24,449 nt of DNA from an uncultured Clostridia bacterium. Its GTDB lineage: Bacteria > Bacillota > Clostridia > Oscillospirales > Ruminococcaceae. The notes under the pieces are model-generated. The model was not told where the DNA came from and made no database searches. It saw only the letters and a program-made list of their open reading frames with translations. Below are positions 1 through 6,974 of the stretch, piece after piece. A program made the position numbers and the translations under genes. Position 1 is the stretch's first letter. Each line of letters opens with the position of its first letter. The stretch covers positions 1-24,449 of the forward strand of contig CAMYUO010000002.1 of assembly GCA_947302065.1 (NCBI GenBank). Reading direction: 5' to 3'.

Positions 1-486
1 TCCTATCTCGTCCTCATCGAACGAGGATATGAGCCTGATCTCCTTCTGGACATCAGGTGCGGTCATATCAACGAGAAGCTCTCTTTTCTCCTTGGACATC
101 TCACGCAGGATATTGGCAGCTGTGTCCGTTTCGAGCTGAGAGATTATATCCGCCGCTTTCTTTATGGTTATCTCGTTCATATAGGTGCTGGCATCATCCT
201 CTTCGGTATGCTCGAACACCTCGGCGATCATATCGGCATCAAGTATGCGCCACAGCTTAACCCTTTCTTCCTGGGTGAGCATCGGCAGCGTTTCTGCGAT
301 GTCGTTCTCGTGATAATCCTCAAGTCTGTTTTTCATGGCCTTCGGAGATATGCCGCTGCGGATTATCGATATGATATCTCCCTCATAGTCGGGCATCTCG
401 TTGGGCTCGTTATTTTCTTTTTCTATTTCTTTTTCTGTTTCGGTTTCTTGCTCAATGTCTTTGATCTTCTCTTCTTCCAAAGCCAT
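1..486 (-). CDS. mgtE: Magnesium transporter MgtE, N-terminal part (cut by window edge)
   Basis: The visible 162 codons encode the cytoplasmic N domain of MgtE, a Mg2+ channel whose N and CBS domains close the pore when Mg2+ is high. An acidic, charged N-terminus (residues 1-33, rich in Glu and Lys) precedes repeated helical hairpins of the MgtE_N type. These include DIAETLPMLTQEER, a short ADMIAEVFEH segment and AANILREMSKEKRELLVDM, and the end LISSFDEDEIG matches the family's stretch just before the CBS domains. The CBS and membrane domains lie outside the window. The ATG at 486-484 has GGAGG 7 nt upstream. The gene reads from a consensus promoter about 370 nt upstream, through a leader with an intrinsic terminator. 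A remote MgtE_N-domain protein is the only alternative and is unlikely. Confidence 0.87.
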   Translation of the reverse strand, partial: MALEEEKIKDIEQETETEKEIEKENNEPNEMPDYEGDIISIIRSGISPKAMKNRLEDYHENDIAETLPMLTQEERVKLWRILDADMIAEVFEHTEEDDASTYMNEITIKKAADIISQLETDTAANILREMSKEKRELLVDMTAPDVQKEIRLISSFDEDEIG

Positions 487-546
487 TTTATCCCTCCGTT
501 CAGGTTATTTGCATTTTTGTGGAGTAATGGTCATTGGCAATAAGAC

Positions 547-577
547 AAAAAAATCCCGTCAGCTAAGGCTTGACAGG
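547..577 (-). terminator. Attenuator-type intrinsic terminator in the mgtE leader
   Basis: On the minus strand a 7-bp stem, CCTGTCA (577-571) with TGACGGG (561-555, one G-T pair), closes a 9-nt loop and is followed by a run of seven T (553-547). It sits about 60 nt upstream of the mgtE ATG and downstream of the promoter, so it must be read through for mgtE to be expressed. That position is typical of attenuation control. Confidence 0.72.
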
Positions 578-603
578 AAAAAAAGCATATCAACAACAGG
601 CAT
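559..603 (-). CDS. Candidate leader peptide 2 of mgtE, running into the terminator
   Basis: This 14-codon ORF (MPVVDMLFFLSSLS) starts with an ATG whose A is the last base of the TGA of the upstream 30-codon ORF (TGATG overlap), the usual layout for translational coupling. Its codons cover the left arm (577-571) and loop of the mgtE leader terminator, and its TGA (561-559) falls on the first bases of the right arm. A ribosome reading it to the end would keep the terminator hairpin open. It has no good SD of its own, so expression would depend on coupling. The overlap is read directly from the sequence; translation and function are inferred. Confidence 0.42.
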   Translation of the reverse strand: MPVVDMLFFLSSLS

Positions 604-695
604 CACACCAAGCGAACAACAGTCTCGCCCGGAGCAATTCCCCTGCTGTTATGCAGTTTTTGCCGCCATCGCCCGCAACTATCACTGTTGGTCAC
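603..695 (-). CDS. Candidate 30-aa leader peptide 1 of mgtE
   Basis: A GTG at 695-693 opens 30 sense codons before TGA (605-603). The start is preceded by GAGGTGA at a 5-nt spacing, a good SD. The peptide begins MTNSDSCGRWRQKLHN, continues with SRGIAPGETVVRLV, and is basic, with no membrane segment. It lies in the mgtE leader between promoter and terminator, and its stop overlaps the next small ORF. No known family was recognised. The same RNA can also pair with itself: CAACAGT (683-677) can pair with ACTGTTG (624-618), so the segment may be structured as well as translated. A purely structural RNA with an incidental ORF remains possible. Confidence 0.45.
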   Translation of the reverse strand: MTNSDSCGRWRQKLHNSRGIAPGETVVRLV

Positions 696-780
696 TCAGA
701 TCACCTCACTTGTAAGTTCATTTCATATATATTCCACCAGAAGCAAAAATGCTTGCTTGCAAGGGGATTTTTGCGCCGCC
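696..780 (-). promoter_or_regulatory. mgtE leader RNA, structured middle part of unknown class
   Basis: This is the untranslated part of the leader between the 5' hairpin cluster and leader peptide 1. A hairpin forms from GCAAAAAT and ATTTTTGC around a C/G-rich loop (about 742-773), then an AT-rich stretch leads to the SD of peptide 1. M-box hallmarks, such as the GUUAGGUGAGGCUCC segment and the CCAAUGGG core, were looked for and not found. Another known riboswitch class cannot be excluded by eye. Confidence 0.4.
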
Positions 781-787
781 GTCAATC

Positions 788-860
788 GTCGTAGGCGAGC
801 GGACAGCTCGCTGCGATGTCGCAGACAACGCAAAGGTTTTACGCAGTAAAACCCTACGAC
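788..860. repeat. Palindromic element: outer 8-bp inverted repeat enclosing three hairpins
   Basis: The outer arms are GTCGTAGG (788-795) and CCTACGAC (853-860), perfect complements. Three perfect inverted repeats lie between them: GCGAGC/GCTCGC (795-800, 806-811), TGCGA/TCGCA (812-816, 819-823) and GGTTTTAC/GTAAAACC (835-842, 846-853). The whole could fold as a four-way junction in DNA or RNA. The predicted mgtE transcription start (about 855) cuts into one outer arm, so the complete structure may exist only in DNA. A dispersed intergenic repeat or MITE-like element is possible; no second copy was noticed in this window. Confidence 0.6.
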
Positions 861-861
861 T

Positions 862-890
862 ATTATACCACTATTCTATGTATCTGTCAA
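862..890 (-). promoter_or_regulatory. Consensus sigma-A promoter for mgtE
   Basis: On the minus strand TTGACA (890-885), a 17-bp spacer and TATAAT (867-862) match the consensus at every position. Transcription is predicted to begin near 855. Confidence 0.85.
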
Positions 891-999
891 CAATTTTGTT
901 CTGCGGTGTGAAAGGCGGTCAAGGGCGCAGATGCGCAGGTATGAGGGCATCTGCGGCGGATTTGGATTGGTAAAAACCGTGTTAATTTTTTATTTACTA

Positions 1000-1028
1000 T
1001 TGAAAAAAATCAAAATATATTGTATAAT
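1000..1028 (+). promoter_or_regulatory. Promoter of the GGDEF operon
   Basis: TTGAAA (1000-1005), a 17-bp A/T-rich spacer and TATAAT (1023-1028) lie 63 bp before the chosen start. An in-frame ATG at 1020 lies upstream of the expected transcript start and cannot be used from this promoter. Confidence 0.8.
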
Positions 1029-1091
1029 AAAATGGGTATATGCAATACAAATAGAAATTGCAGAAAAATCATTATCGGGGAGGGCGGGAAA

Positions 1092-2873
1092 ATGGCTCAG
1101 GAAAACTCACAACAGCAGAATAATGAGCTTAAAGATCACGAGATAGTTACTTTCTCAAGGCTCGCACTCTCTCTTGCGAACGACTATGAGAGCATCTATT
1201 ACATAAATGCCAATGATGACAGCTATGTAGAGTACGGTGCTTCCGACGACGGCGAGAACCTTACCGTGCTCTCGCTCGGCGATGATTTCTTTACAGATGT
1301 TACCTATAACGTTCCCCGCCTTGTCTATAAAGACGACCGCAAAGCGTTTCTGAAGGCGTTCACCAAGGAGAATATGATCTCAAGCCTCAGGGGCAGGAAC
1401 TCCTTTATGCTCGATTACCGCCTCATCAAAGAGGGCAGACCCGTTTATTATCAGCTCAAGGCTATCAGAGGCAGCGGCATCGACAGCGACTTTCTGATCG
1501 TCGGCGTTAAAAATGTCGATGAACAGGTGCGCCGTGAGATGATAGCTGCTGCGGAGAGCAGGATATACGGCGAGATCTCTATGGCTCTTTCAAGCAGATA
1601 CGAGGTAATTTACTACATCGACATCGAAACGAATATCTTTACACAGTATTCATCGAGCAACGAGTACGCTAAACTCGGCGTGAGCCAAAAGGGCGAGGAT
1701 TTCTTCTCGTCGGCTATGGTCGATATTGACAAGTACATCGATCCGGAAGACCGTGAACGAATGAAAAAGGCTATGGATAAGGACAATCTGCTCGATATGC
1801 TCAGCCAGACAGGCGCTGTTTCGTTCAACTACAAGCAGCAGCTCAACGGTAGACCGCAGTACGTTACGATGACGGTCGTACGTCCGAAAAACGATGCAAA
1901 CAGGATCGTTATGGGTGTTATGAATATTGACAGGCATGTGCGGCGTGAACAGGCTGCCCGTGCTGCCAGCCAGACTTACAGCCAGATAATCCAGGCTCTT
2001 GCAAAGCTGTATGAGGTGATATACTATGTCGATCTCGAAACGGATCACTATCAGGAATACAGTTCCAGCGACAAATACGCAAAGCTGGATGTTGGCGCAT
2101 CGGGCGAGGATTTCTTCGGCGATACTCAGCGCAACATGAAGCGTGATATTTACCCCGAGGACTATCCCATTATGGTGAAAGCCCTTGATAAAAAGCAGTT
2201 CATGCGTGACCTTGAAGCGACGGGCTCGACATCTATCACATACCGTCTTATGCTCGACGGCAGAGCGCAGTATGTTACGCTTTTTGCTCTGCGCCCCGAG
2301 AACGACCCGCACCACGTTATTGTTGCGGTATCCAACATCGACGCTGCAAAGCAGAGGGAGATGCAGTTCAGAGCCGAGCTTGGCGCAGCGATAGACCTTG
2401 CCAACAAAGACGCTCTCACAAAGGTCAAGAACAAGCTCGCCTACAACACGGCGACAAGGGAGCTTGACGAAAGGGCTGCCGCTGACCCGAAAACCGAATA
2501 CGCTGTTGTTGTTATGGACATCAACGGTCTTAAATACATTAACGACACCCAAGGGCACAACTCGGGTGACGAATACATCAAGGAATGCTGTCATATTATC
2601 TGCACCGTGTTCCAGCACAGCCCTGTTTTCCGCATAGGCGGAGATGAATTTGCTGTTCTGCTCACGGGTGAGGATTACAAAAACCGTGAGGATCTGCTTG
2701 AAAAATTCAGAAAGATAATCACCGAAAACAGCAAGAAAGGTCTTGCTAATCTCGCAAGCGGAATGGCGACATTCGACATCGGTCTTGACAGGAACGTCGA
2801 AGCTGTTTTTGAGAGAGCCGACAAGGCAATGTATGATAACAAGCGGCTTTTCAAGGGTCGCTACGAAAGATAA
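1092..2873 (+). CDS. GGDEF protein (probable diguanylate cyclase) with three N-terminal sensor repeats
   Basis: The protein is soluble (593 aa, no membrane segment) and would make c-di-GMP from two GTP. Three homologous PAS-like blocks, roughly residues 20-148, 160-288 and 298-425, share a YEVIYYIDIET-type strand, a YSSS...YAKL...GEDFF segment, a PED helix start, a G(R)PQYV turn and a closing V..NID. A linker helix (about 425-440) leads to a GGDEF domain (about 440-590) with metal-site VVVMDINGLKYIND and an intact GGDEF (516-520, RIGGDEFAVLL). The inhibitory RxxD site expected five residues before GGDEF is absent. The start at 1092 follows GGGGAGGGCGGG. The next gene begins 12 bp downstream. 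The repeat ligand is unknown. Residue content supports an active cyclase; activity is inferred. Confidence 0.88.
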   Translation: MAQENSQQQNNELKDHEIVTFSRLALSLANDYESIYYINANDDSYVEYGASDDGENLTVLSLGDDFFTDVTYNVPRLVYKDDRKAFLKAFTKENMISSLRGRNSFMLDYRLIKEGRPVYYQLKAIRGSGIDSDFLIVGVKNVDEQVRREMIAAAESRIYGEISMALSSRYEVIYYIDIETNIFTQYSSSNEYAKLGVSQKGEDFFSSAMVDIDKYIDPEDRERMKKAMDKDNLLDMLSQTGAVSFNYKQQLNGRPQYVTMTVVRPKNDANRIVMGVMNIDRHVRREQAARAASQTYSQIIQALAKLYEVIYYVDLETDHYQEYSSSDKYAKLDVGASGEDFFGDTQRNMKRDIYPEDYPIMVKALDKKQFMRDLEATGSTSITYRLMLDGRAQYVTLFALRPENDPHHVIVAVSNIDAAKQREMQFRAELGAAIDLANKDALTKVKNKLAYNTATRELDERAAADPKTEYAVVVMDINGLKYINDTQGHNSGDEYIKECCHIICTVFQHSPVFRIGGDEFAVLLTGEDYKNREDLLEKFRKIITENSKKGLANLASGMATFDIGLDRNVEAVFERADKAMYDNKRLFKGRYER

Positions 2874-2885
2874 GAGGATAACGCT

Positions 2886-3545
2886 ATGAAGATCAAACTG
2901 CACTATACCGATGAGCAGCTCAGCGATACTTTCAAAGATTTCGACCTCGGCGGAGGAACTGAGCTGAGCAACTTTATCAAAAGCCTCACGGGAGTGTCTT
3001 ATTTTCACAACACAACAAACACTATCTGGCGCATAAGAGGCGTTAAAGACGGCAAGGACAGCCTGCTGGGCTATTTCGTTACCGACCGCAACAAGCACCA
3101 CAAGTATGCCACGCCGTTTGACGGCTTGCAGATGACACAGCTCGGTGATGAGCTTTATGCTGCAGGCGAAAAGTTCGAGAGCCTCAATGTTGACTCGCTG
3201 GACTTTCTGAAGCTGTTCAATGAGATGAAGGAAAAGGACCTGCGCCAGCCGCAGACGCTGCGCAGCGAGATAAAGAAGTTCGACCGTGTTATTTCCGGAA
3301 AGATACGTTTCGGTTACGGTTTCAGGACTGTTGACGGCAATCGGCAGTATTACGCCTGGCACGGTCTGCCGAACAAGAACGACGATTTTATCACGACTGC
3401 CGAGATAACCGAGGCAGAGTTTCACATGATAGAGTCGGAATACCCGCGCCCGATTGACGCTGACAAAGACGCTGCGTCGATTTTCAGACGCAAGTATGTG
3501 CACGGGCACAAGATGCTGCTTGAGGGCTGGAACACGCTGATATGA
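2886..3545 (+). CDS. Unknown protein co-transcribed with the GGDEF gene
   Basis: This 219-aa soluble protein has no signal peptide, membrane segment or domain that I recognise. It has a charged N-terminal half (MKIKLHYTDEQLSD) with a Gly-rich DLGGGTEL, a central acidic helix region (about 95-125) and a C-terminal part rich in Tyr, Phe and His (FGYGFRTVDGNRQYYAWHGL). The start has an AGAGGA site about 8 nt upstream and sits 12 bp after the GGDEF gene; the unit ends in a strong terminator. The spacing suggests an effector or partner of the GGDEF protein, but this is only context. Confidence 0.75.
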   Translation: MKIKLHYTDEQLSDTFKDFDLGGGTELSNFIKSLTGVSYFHNTTNTIWRIRGVKDGKDSLLGYFVTDRNKHHKYATPFDGLQMTQLGDELYAAGEKFESLNVDSLDFLKLFNEMKEKDLRQPQTLRSEIKKFDRVISGKIRFGYGFRTVDGNRQYYAWHGLPNKNDDFITTAEITEAEFHMIESEYPRPIDADKDAASIFRRKYVHGHKMLLEGWNTLI

Positions 3546-3550
3546 AAATG

Positions 3551-3574
3551 ACCCGAACGGTAAAACGTTCGGGT
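3551..3574. terminator. Shared terminator between convergent units
   Basis: A perfect 9-bp stem, ACCCGAACG (3551-3559) with CGTTCGGGT (3566-3574), closes a 6-nt loop. It lies 5 bp after the plus-strand stop and 7 bp beyond the stop of the minus-strand lysozyme gene, so it can serve both directions. The flanking T runs are short (CTTGTTATT on plus, CATTTT on minus). Confidence 0.75.
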
Positions 3575-3581
3575 CTTGTTA

Positions 3582-4901
3582 TTATCTGAAGGCTTTATCA
3601 GTGTAATGAATATCAAGGTCGACGTTGCCGCTGATGCCGTCGAGCCTGCCGTAGCCTCTGACCTGCCATATCGCAAAGTCGCCTTTATAATCGGTCTTAT
3701 CGACATAGTGTGCGAGCCACACGGGACCTGCGGATCTGGTCTTTTCGTCCCACATACTGTTAAGCATAAACGGACTGCTGTAAAGTATGGGAGTATAGCC
3801 GCCCTTGCGTATCTCGTCGGCAAATGCGGCGTAGGTCTCGTTAAGGTCGTGCAGGCTCATATCATAGTCCTGAAAGCCGCTGACCTCTTCCCAATCGAAT
3901 GCTATGGGCATTGTCAGCTTTGCGCCGCCGAGCTGTTCGAGCACCCACTTTGCGTGCTCACGGGATTTTGCGGGCGAACGGTCGGCGGTATAGATATAGA
4001 TGCCGACGTCAAGACCTGCATCGGAAGCGTTTTTGAGGTTGGCTTTGAAATACTCATCCATAACGACGGTATCCGAACAATAGCCTATGCGTATCATAAC
4101 GAACTGACAGCCTGCCTGTTTTACTTTTTTGAAATCTATATTGCCCTGCCACGAGGAAACGTCGATGCCGCAGCGGACATTTTTGCCGTAGTCACGCTTT
4201 ATAAAATCCGAATATGCGACTATCGGAGTTGAATCCGGATAGCTCGGGAGCTTTTCGACTACGTTTATCACAGGTTCCCACTCTGTCTTGTTGCCCGAGG
4301 AGTCGGTGACGCAGGCTTTGAGGGTATACTTGCCTGCCTTGGCGGTATCGACCTTGCCTGTGACGGTGAGCACAGGGTTTTTATCATAATTGTCGCCGTA
4401 GCTGACGAGGTCGTTGATATTGAACTTTGAGCCGACGGGGATACTTGCGCCGCTGCCGTTTAAGATTATCACGGGCGGCCGGGTATCGGAGATGGTATAG
4501 GTGAGCTTTTTACTGAAAACATTCTGTTTATAAATATACGAGACATTTATCTCGCAGCTGCCGAGCTTTGATGTGGGCAGCTTTGCATCGGGACTGCGCA
4601 GCTCGACATTTTTCTCGGTGATAAAGTCTGCAAGAGTGAGGTCACTGTAAACCTCTACGGTGGGCTTGCATTTTAACACGAGGTCGGCAGGCGGCTCCGG
4701 TTTGGGTGCTGGGGTGGTCGTTGTGGTGGTGGTGGGTTTTGTGGTCGTTGTTGTTGTAGTTGTAGTATTTGTTGTAGTCGTCACAGACGGCGCTGAGGAG
4801 TCTGCTCTGAGCGAAACTTCGGAGTCTGAGCTGCTCTGACTATCAGAGCAGGAACACAGCACTGTGAGCGCCGCAAAAAGTATCAGAATATATTTTATCA
4901 T
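3582..4901 (-). CDS. GH25 (lysozyme/muramidase) lipoprotein with Ig-like domain
   Basis: This 439-aa secreted, lipid-anchored protein should cleave the muramic acid-GlcNAc bond of peptidoglycan. A signal peptide ends in lipobox L-C-S-C (Cys18). A Ser/Asp stretch and a nearly pure Thr tract (about 41-63) with a Pro-rich end form a wall-spanning linker. Domains at about 75-140 and 141-215 resemble bacterial Ig-like modules; the second (PPVIIL...AGKYTLKACVTDSSGNKTE) is of the Cry22-type. The GH25 domain is about 242-439, with GIDVSSWQG (Asp247) and FDWEE (Asp336, Glu338). A longer start at 4958 lacks an SD and overlaps the promoter; the ATG at 4901 has AAGGAAA 9 nt upstream and begins the signal peptide directly. 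Confidence 0.9.
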   Translation of the reverse strand: MIKYILILFAALTVLCSCSDSQSSSDSEVSLRADSSAPSVTTTTNTTTTTTTTTKPTTTTTTTPAPKPEPPADLVLKCKPTVEVYSDLTLADFITEKNVELRSPDAKLPTSKLGSCEINVSYIYKQNVFSKKLTYTISDTRPPVIILNGSGASIPVGSKFNINDLVSYGDNYDKNPVLTVTGKVDTAKAGKYTLKACVTDSSGNKTEWEPVINVVEKLPSYPDSTPIVAYSDFIKRDYGKNVRCGIDVSSWQGNIDFKKVKQAGCQFVMIRIGYCSDTVVMDEYFKANLKNASDAGLDVGIYIYTADRSPAKSREHAKWVLEQLGGAKLTMPIAFDWEEVSGFQDYDMSLHDLNETYAAFADEIRKGGYTPILYSSPFMLNSMWDEKTRSAGPVWLAHYVDKTDYKGDFAIWQVRGYGRLDGISGNVDLDIHYTDKAFR

Positions 4902-4941
4902 CGGTCGGGTTTCCTTTTTGATATGATGTTTTTCATTTGTA

Positions 4942-4970
4942 AGTATAACACAGGACACGACAAAAGTAAA
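4942..4970 (-). promoter_or_regulatory. Promoter of the GH25 lipoprotein gene
   Basis: On the minus strand TTTACT (4970-4965), a 17-bp spacer and TATACT (4947-4942) lie 40 bp upstream of the chosen ATG. The promoter sits nearly back to back with that of the MutS-like gene. Confidence 0.6.
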
Positions 4971-4982
4971 CCGGAAAAATCG

Positions 4983-5011
4983 TTGACAAAAGTAAGCGCA
5001 GGCAATATAAT
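4983..5011 (+). promoter_or_regulatory. Consensus promoter of the MutS-like gene
   Basis: TTGACA (4983-4988), a 17-bp spacer and TATAAT (5006-5011) match the consensus fully. The 5' UTR is about 45 nt. Confidence 0.85.
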
Positions 5012-5063
5012 ATTATTAAACTAACTATGCGGAACAATATACACACGATGGGAGGTAAAACAG

Positions 5064-6785
5064 ATGAGCAAAAACATCAGCATTCTTTTTCCCGACAGCG
5101 ACAAGGCGGTGCTTTCGCAGATGTCGGCGGAGACCTGTCACGACCTCGGACTTGACACGGTCTGCAAGGCGCTGACGGGCGACCCGAAAGAACAAAAATA
5201 CATAATGGGCGTTATCGCAAACATGACAAGTGACCCCGAAACTGCACGTTTCAGGCAGGAGGTCTTTGCAGACATACTCAGCCTGCCCAAACTGCGCAAG
5301 GACATAACGGAGCTTTTTGAAAAGCTGGAATTTATGAAGAGCTTCGGCTCGATGGCGAAAAAGACAGAGGAAAAGCTCGGCATATGGTATCTGATGCACA
5401 GGCTCGATGAGCTGGACGATTACATCAAGTGCGTTGAGGCGATGAGAGAGTGTCTGAGCGACCCTGCGATAAAGTCGGGCGGGCTTATCGCTTTCCGTGA
5501 TTACATAAACAACATCTATGAAGATTCCTGCTTTGCGCAGATGCGAAAGGACATAGGCGAGCTGAAAGTCAAGGCATCGGACGTCAAGAGCATAACGCTG
5601 GGCATCAACGTCAACGACAGGTTCGAGGCGGTGAGCATGGGACTTGTTTCGGTCAACAGCAAGCCGTTCAAAAAATCGGGAATCGTGGGCAGTTTCGCTG
5701 ATGCTATCGCATCGAAAAATCAGATACGTGACAGCGAAGAATGGAACGGCGAGATGCGCTATCAGGAGATAGACAGCACATCAAGCGGTAAGCCGATGTC
5801 TATTTTCCAAAAGGGCATGGGTTTTCTTGCGATGCAGCAGACGGGCGGTTTTGTTGACAGCAAGGTGAGAAACACTATCGTGAACATGCCCGAGGAGGAC
5901 TCGATGAGCAGTTCGACGTTCTATCTTGAAAAGGTGATGAACAAGATGCTCGACACGCTTATCAAGCGGCTGAGCGACACGCTTTCAAAATACGTTGATG
6001 TTGCGGTGATAAACATTTCAAGGCTGATACCCGAATTTACATATTACATCAGATTTGCGGAGTTCGTTGAAAAGCACAGGGCTGCGGGTTTCCCGTTCTG
6101 CGAGGCAAAGCCTGTGGGCAGCGGTGCGCAGTCGATGAAAGCTGAGGGATTTTACAATCTCAAGCTTGCGATGACGCTGGAAAGCCCGTCGCAGATAGTT
6201 TTCAATGACCTCGGGTTCGACCCCGAGCACACGGTATACATTCTGACGGGTGCAAACAGAGGCGGAAAGACGACGGTAACACAGGCGGTCGGCTTGCTTT
6301 TCGCACTGGCGCAGGGCGGTATCTATGTGCCTGCAAAGGCGTTTGAGTTCAAGCCTGTTGACTGCATCTACACGCACTTCCCTGCTGACGAGGACAAGAC
6401 GATAGACCTCGGACGACTGGGCGAGGAATGTATGCGTTTCAAGCAGCTTTATGCAGACTGCACGGGCGACAGCCTGCTTTTGCTCAACGAGTCGTTCTCA
6501 ACGACATCGTTTGAGGAGGGTTATTTCATTGCGAAAGACTCGGTGAGGGCTATCCTCAGAAAGCAGGTGCGGACGATCTACAACACGCACATGCACAAGC
6601 TTGCGGCGGACGTTGACGAGATGAACGAGGGCGCTGCGGTCAAGGCGGCTTCACTGGTCGTAAAGAGCGACGGCGGAAAGCGCTCGTTCAAGGTCGAGAT
6701 AGCATCGCCTGAGGGTATGTCATACGCGCGGGACATCGCCGAGAAATACGGTGTGACTTATGAGATGCTGACGGCGCAGGGATAA
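5064..6785 (+). CDS. MutS-related ATPase without mismatch-recognition domain
   Basis: This 573-aa protein keeps the MutS lever/clamp-like helical core (about 60-370) and the C-terminal ATPase (about 375-573) but is too short for the mismatch-binding and connector domains of MutS1. Walker A is GANRGGKT (396-403), an STS-like segment is SFSTTS (477-482), and NTHMHKL (507-513) fits the His switch region. Walker B reads LLLLNES (471-477): the usual Asp is Asn475, followed by the expected Glu476. Many short MutS-like proteins in Firmicutes are of unknown function; some act in recombination or structure-specific DNA binding, and none of that can be assigned here. GGGAGG lies 8 nt before the ATG. 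The gene stands alone between its own promoter and terminator. Confidence 0.82.
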   Translation: MSKNISILFPDSDKAVLSQMSAETCHDLGLDTVCKALTGDPKEQKYIMGVIANMTSDPETARFRQEVFADILSLPKLRKDITELFEKLEFMKSFGSMAKKTEEKLGIWYLMHRLDELDDYIKCVEAMRECLSDPAIKSGGLIAFRDYINNIYEDSCFAQMRKDIGELKVKASDVKSITLGINVNDRFEAVSMGLVSVNSKPFKKSGIVGSFADAIASKNQIRDSEEWNGEMRYQEIDSTSSGKPMSIFQKGMGFLAMQQTGGFVDSKVRNTIVNMPEEDSMSSSTFYLEKVMNKMLDTLIKRLSDTLSKYVDVAVINISRLIPEFTYYIRFAEFVEKHRAAGFPFCEAKPVGSGAQSMKAEGFYNLKLAMTLESPSQIVFNDLGFDPEHTVYILTGANRGGKTTVTQAVGLLFALAQGGIYVPAKAFEFKPVDCIYTHFPADEDKTIDLGRLGEECMRFKQLYADCTGDSLLLLNESFSTTSFEEGYFIAKDSVRAILRKQVRTIYNTHMHKLAADVDEMNEGAAVKAASLVVKSDGGKRSFKVEIASPEGMSYARDIAEKYGVTYEMLTAQG

Positions 6786-6794
6786 AATACAAGC

Positions 6795-6828
6795 AGAGGC
6801 TCACAGGCGGATGTGAGTCTCTTTTTTT
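6795..6828 (+). terminator. Intrinsic terminator of the MutS-like gene
   Basis: An 11-bp stem, AGAGGCTCACA (6795-6805) with TGTGAGTCTCT (6812-6822, one G-T pair), has a 6-nt loop and a T run to 6828. Confidence 0.9.
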
Positions 6829-6884
6829 GGCGGTTTGTTCACATAATGTTAATGCAAAGTTGATAAATTTGTGCATAAATGGGG

Positions 6885-6913
6885 TTGACAAGCATATAAT
6901 AGGGTGATATACT
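6885..6913 (+). promoter_or_regulatory. Promoter of the small membrane-anchored protein gene
   Basis: TTGACA (6885-6890), a 17-bp spacer and TATACT (6908-6913). A second TATAAT at 6895-6900 lies inside the spacer but has no well-placed -35. Confidence 0.78.
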
Positions 6914-6974
6914 GTATATGTCAGGTTAAGAACATAGCTTTATAACCTACAAATGAAATTTGGGAGACATAAAA

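Noticed and set aside
208..543. Plus-strand frame opposite mgtE and its leader
   Set aside because: Low-complexity Phe-rich product is the complement of the Glu/Lys-rich start of mgtE; no SD.
1020..1091. 24-residue N-terminal extension of the GGDEF protein
   Set aside because: The ATG at 1020 overlaps the promoter, and the strong SD is just before 1092.
1650..3509. 619-codon open frame on the minus strand opposite the GGDEF gene and its neighbour
   Set aside because: It spans two convincing plus-strand genes, shows no domain or plausible membrane layout, and fits an antisense shadow produced by codon bias.
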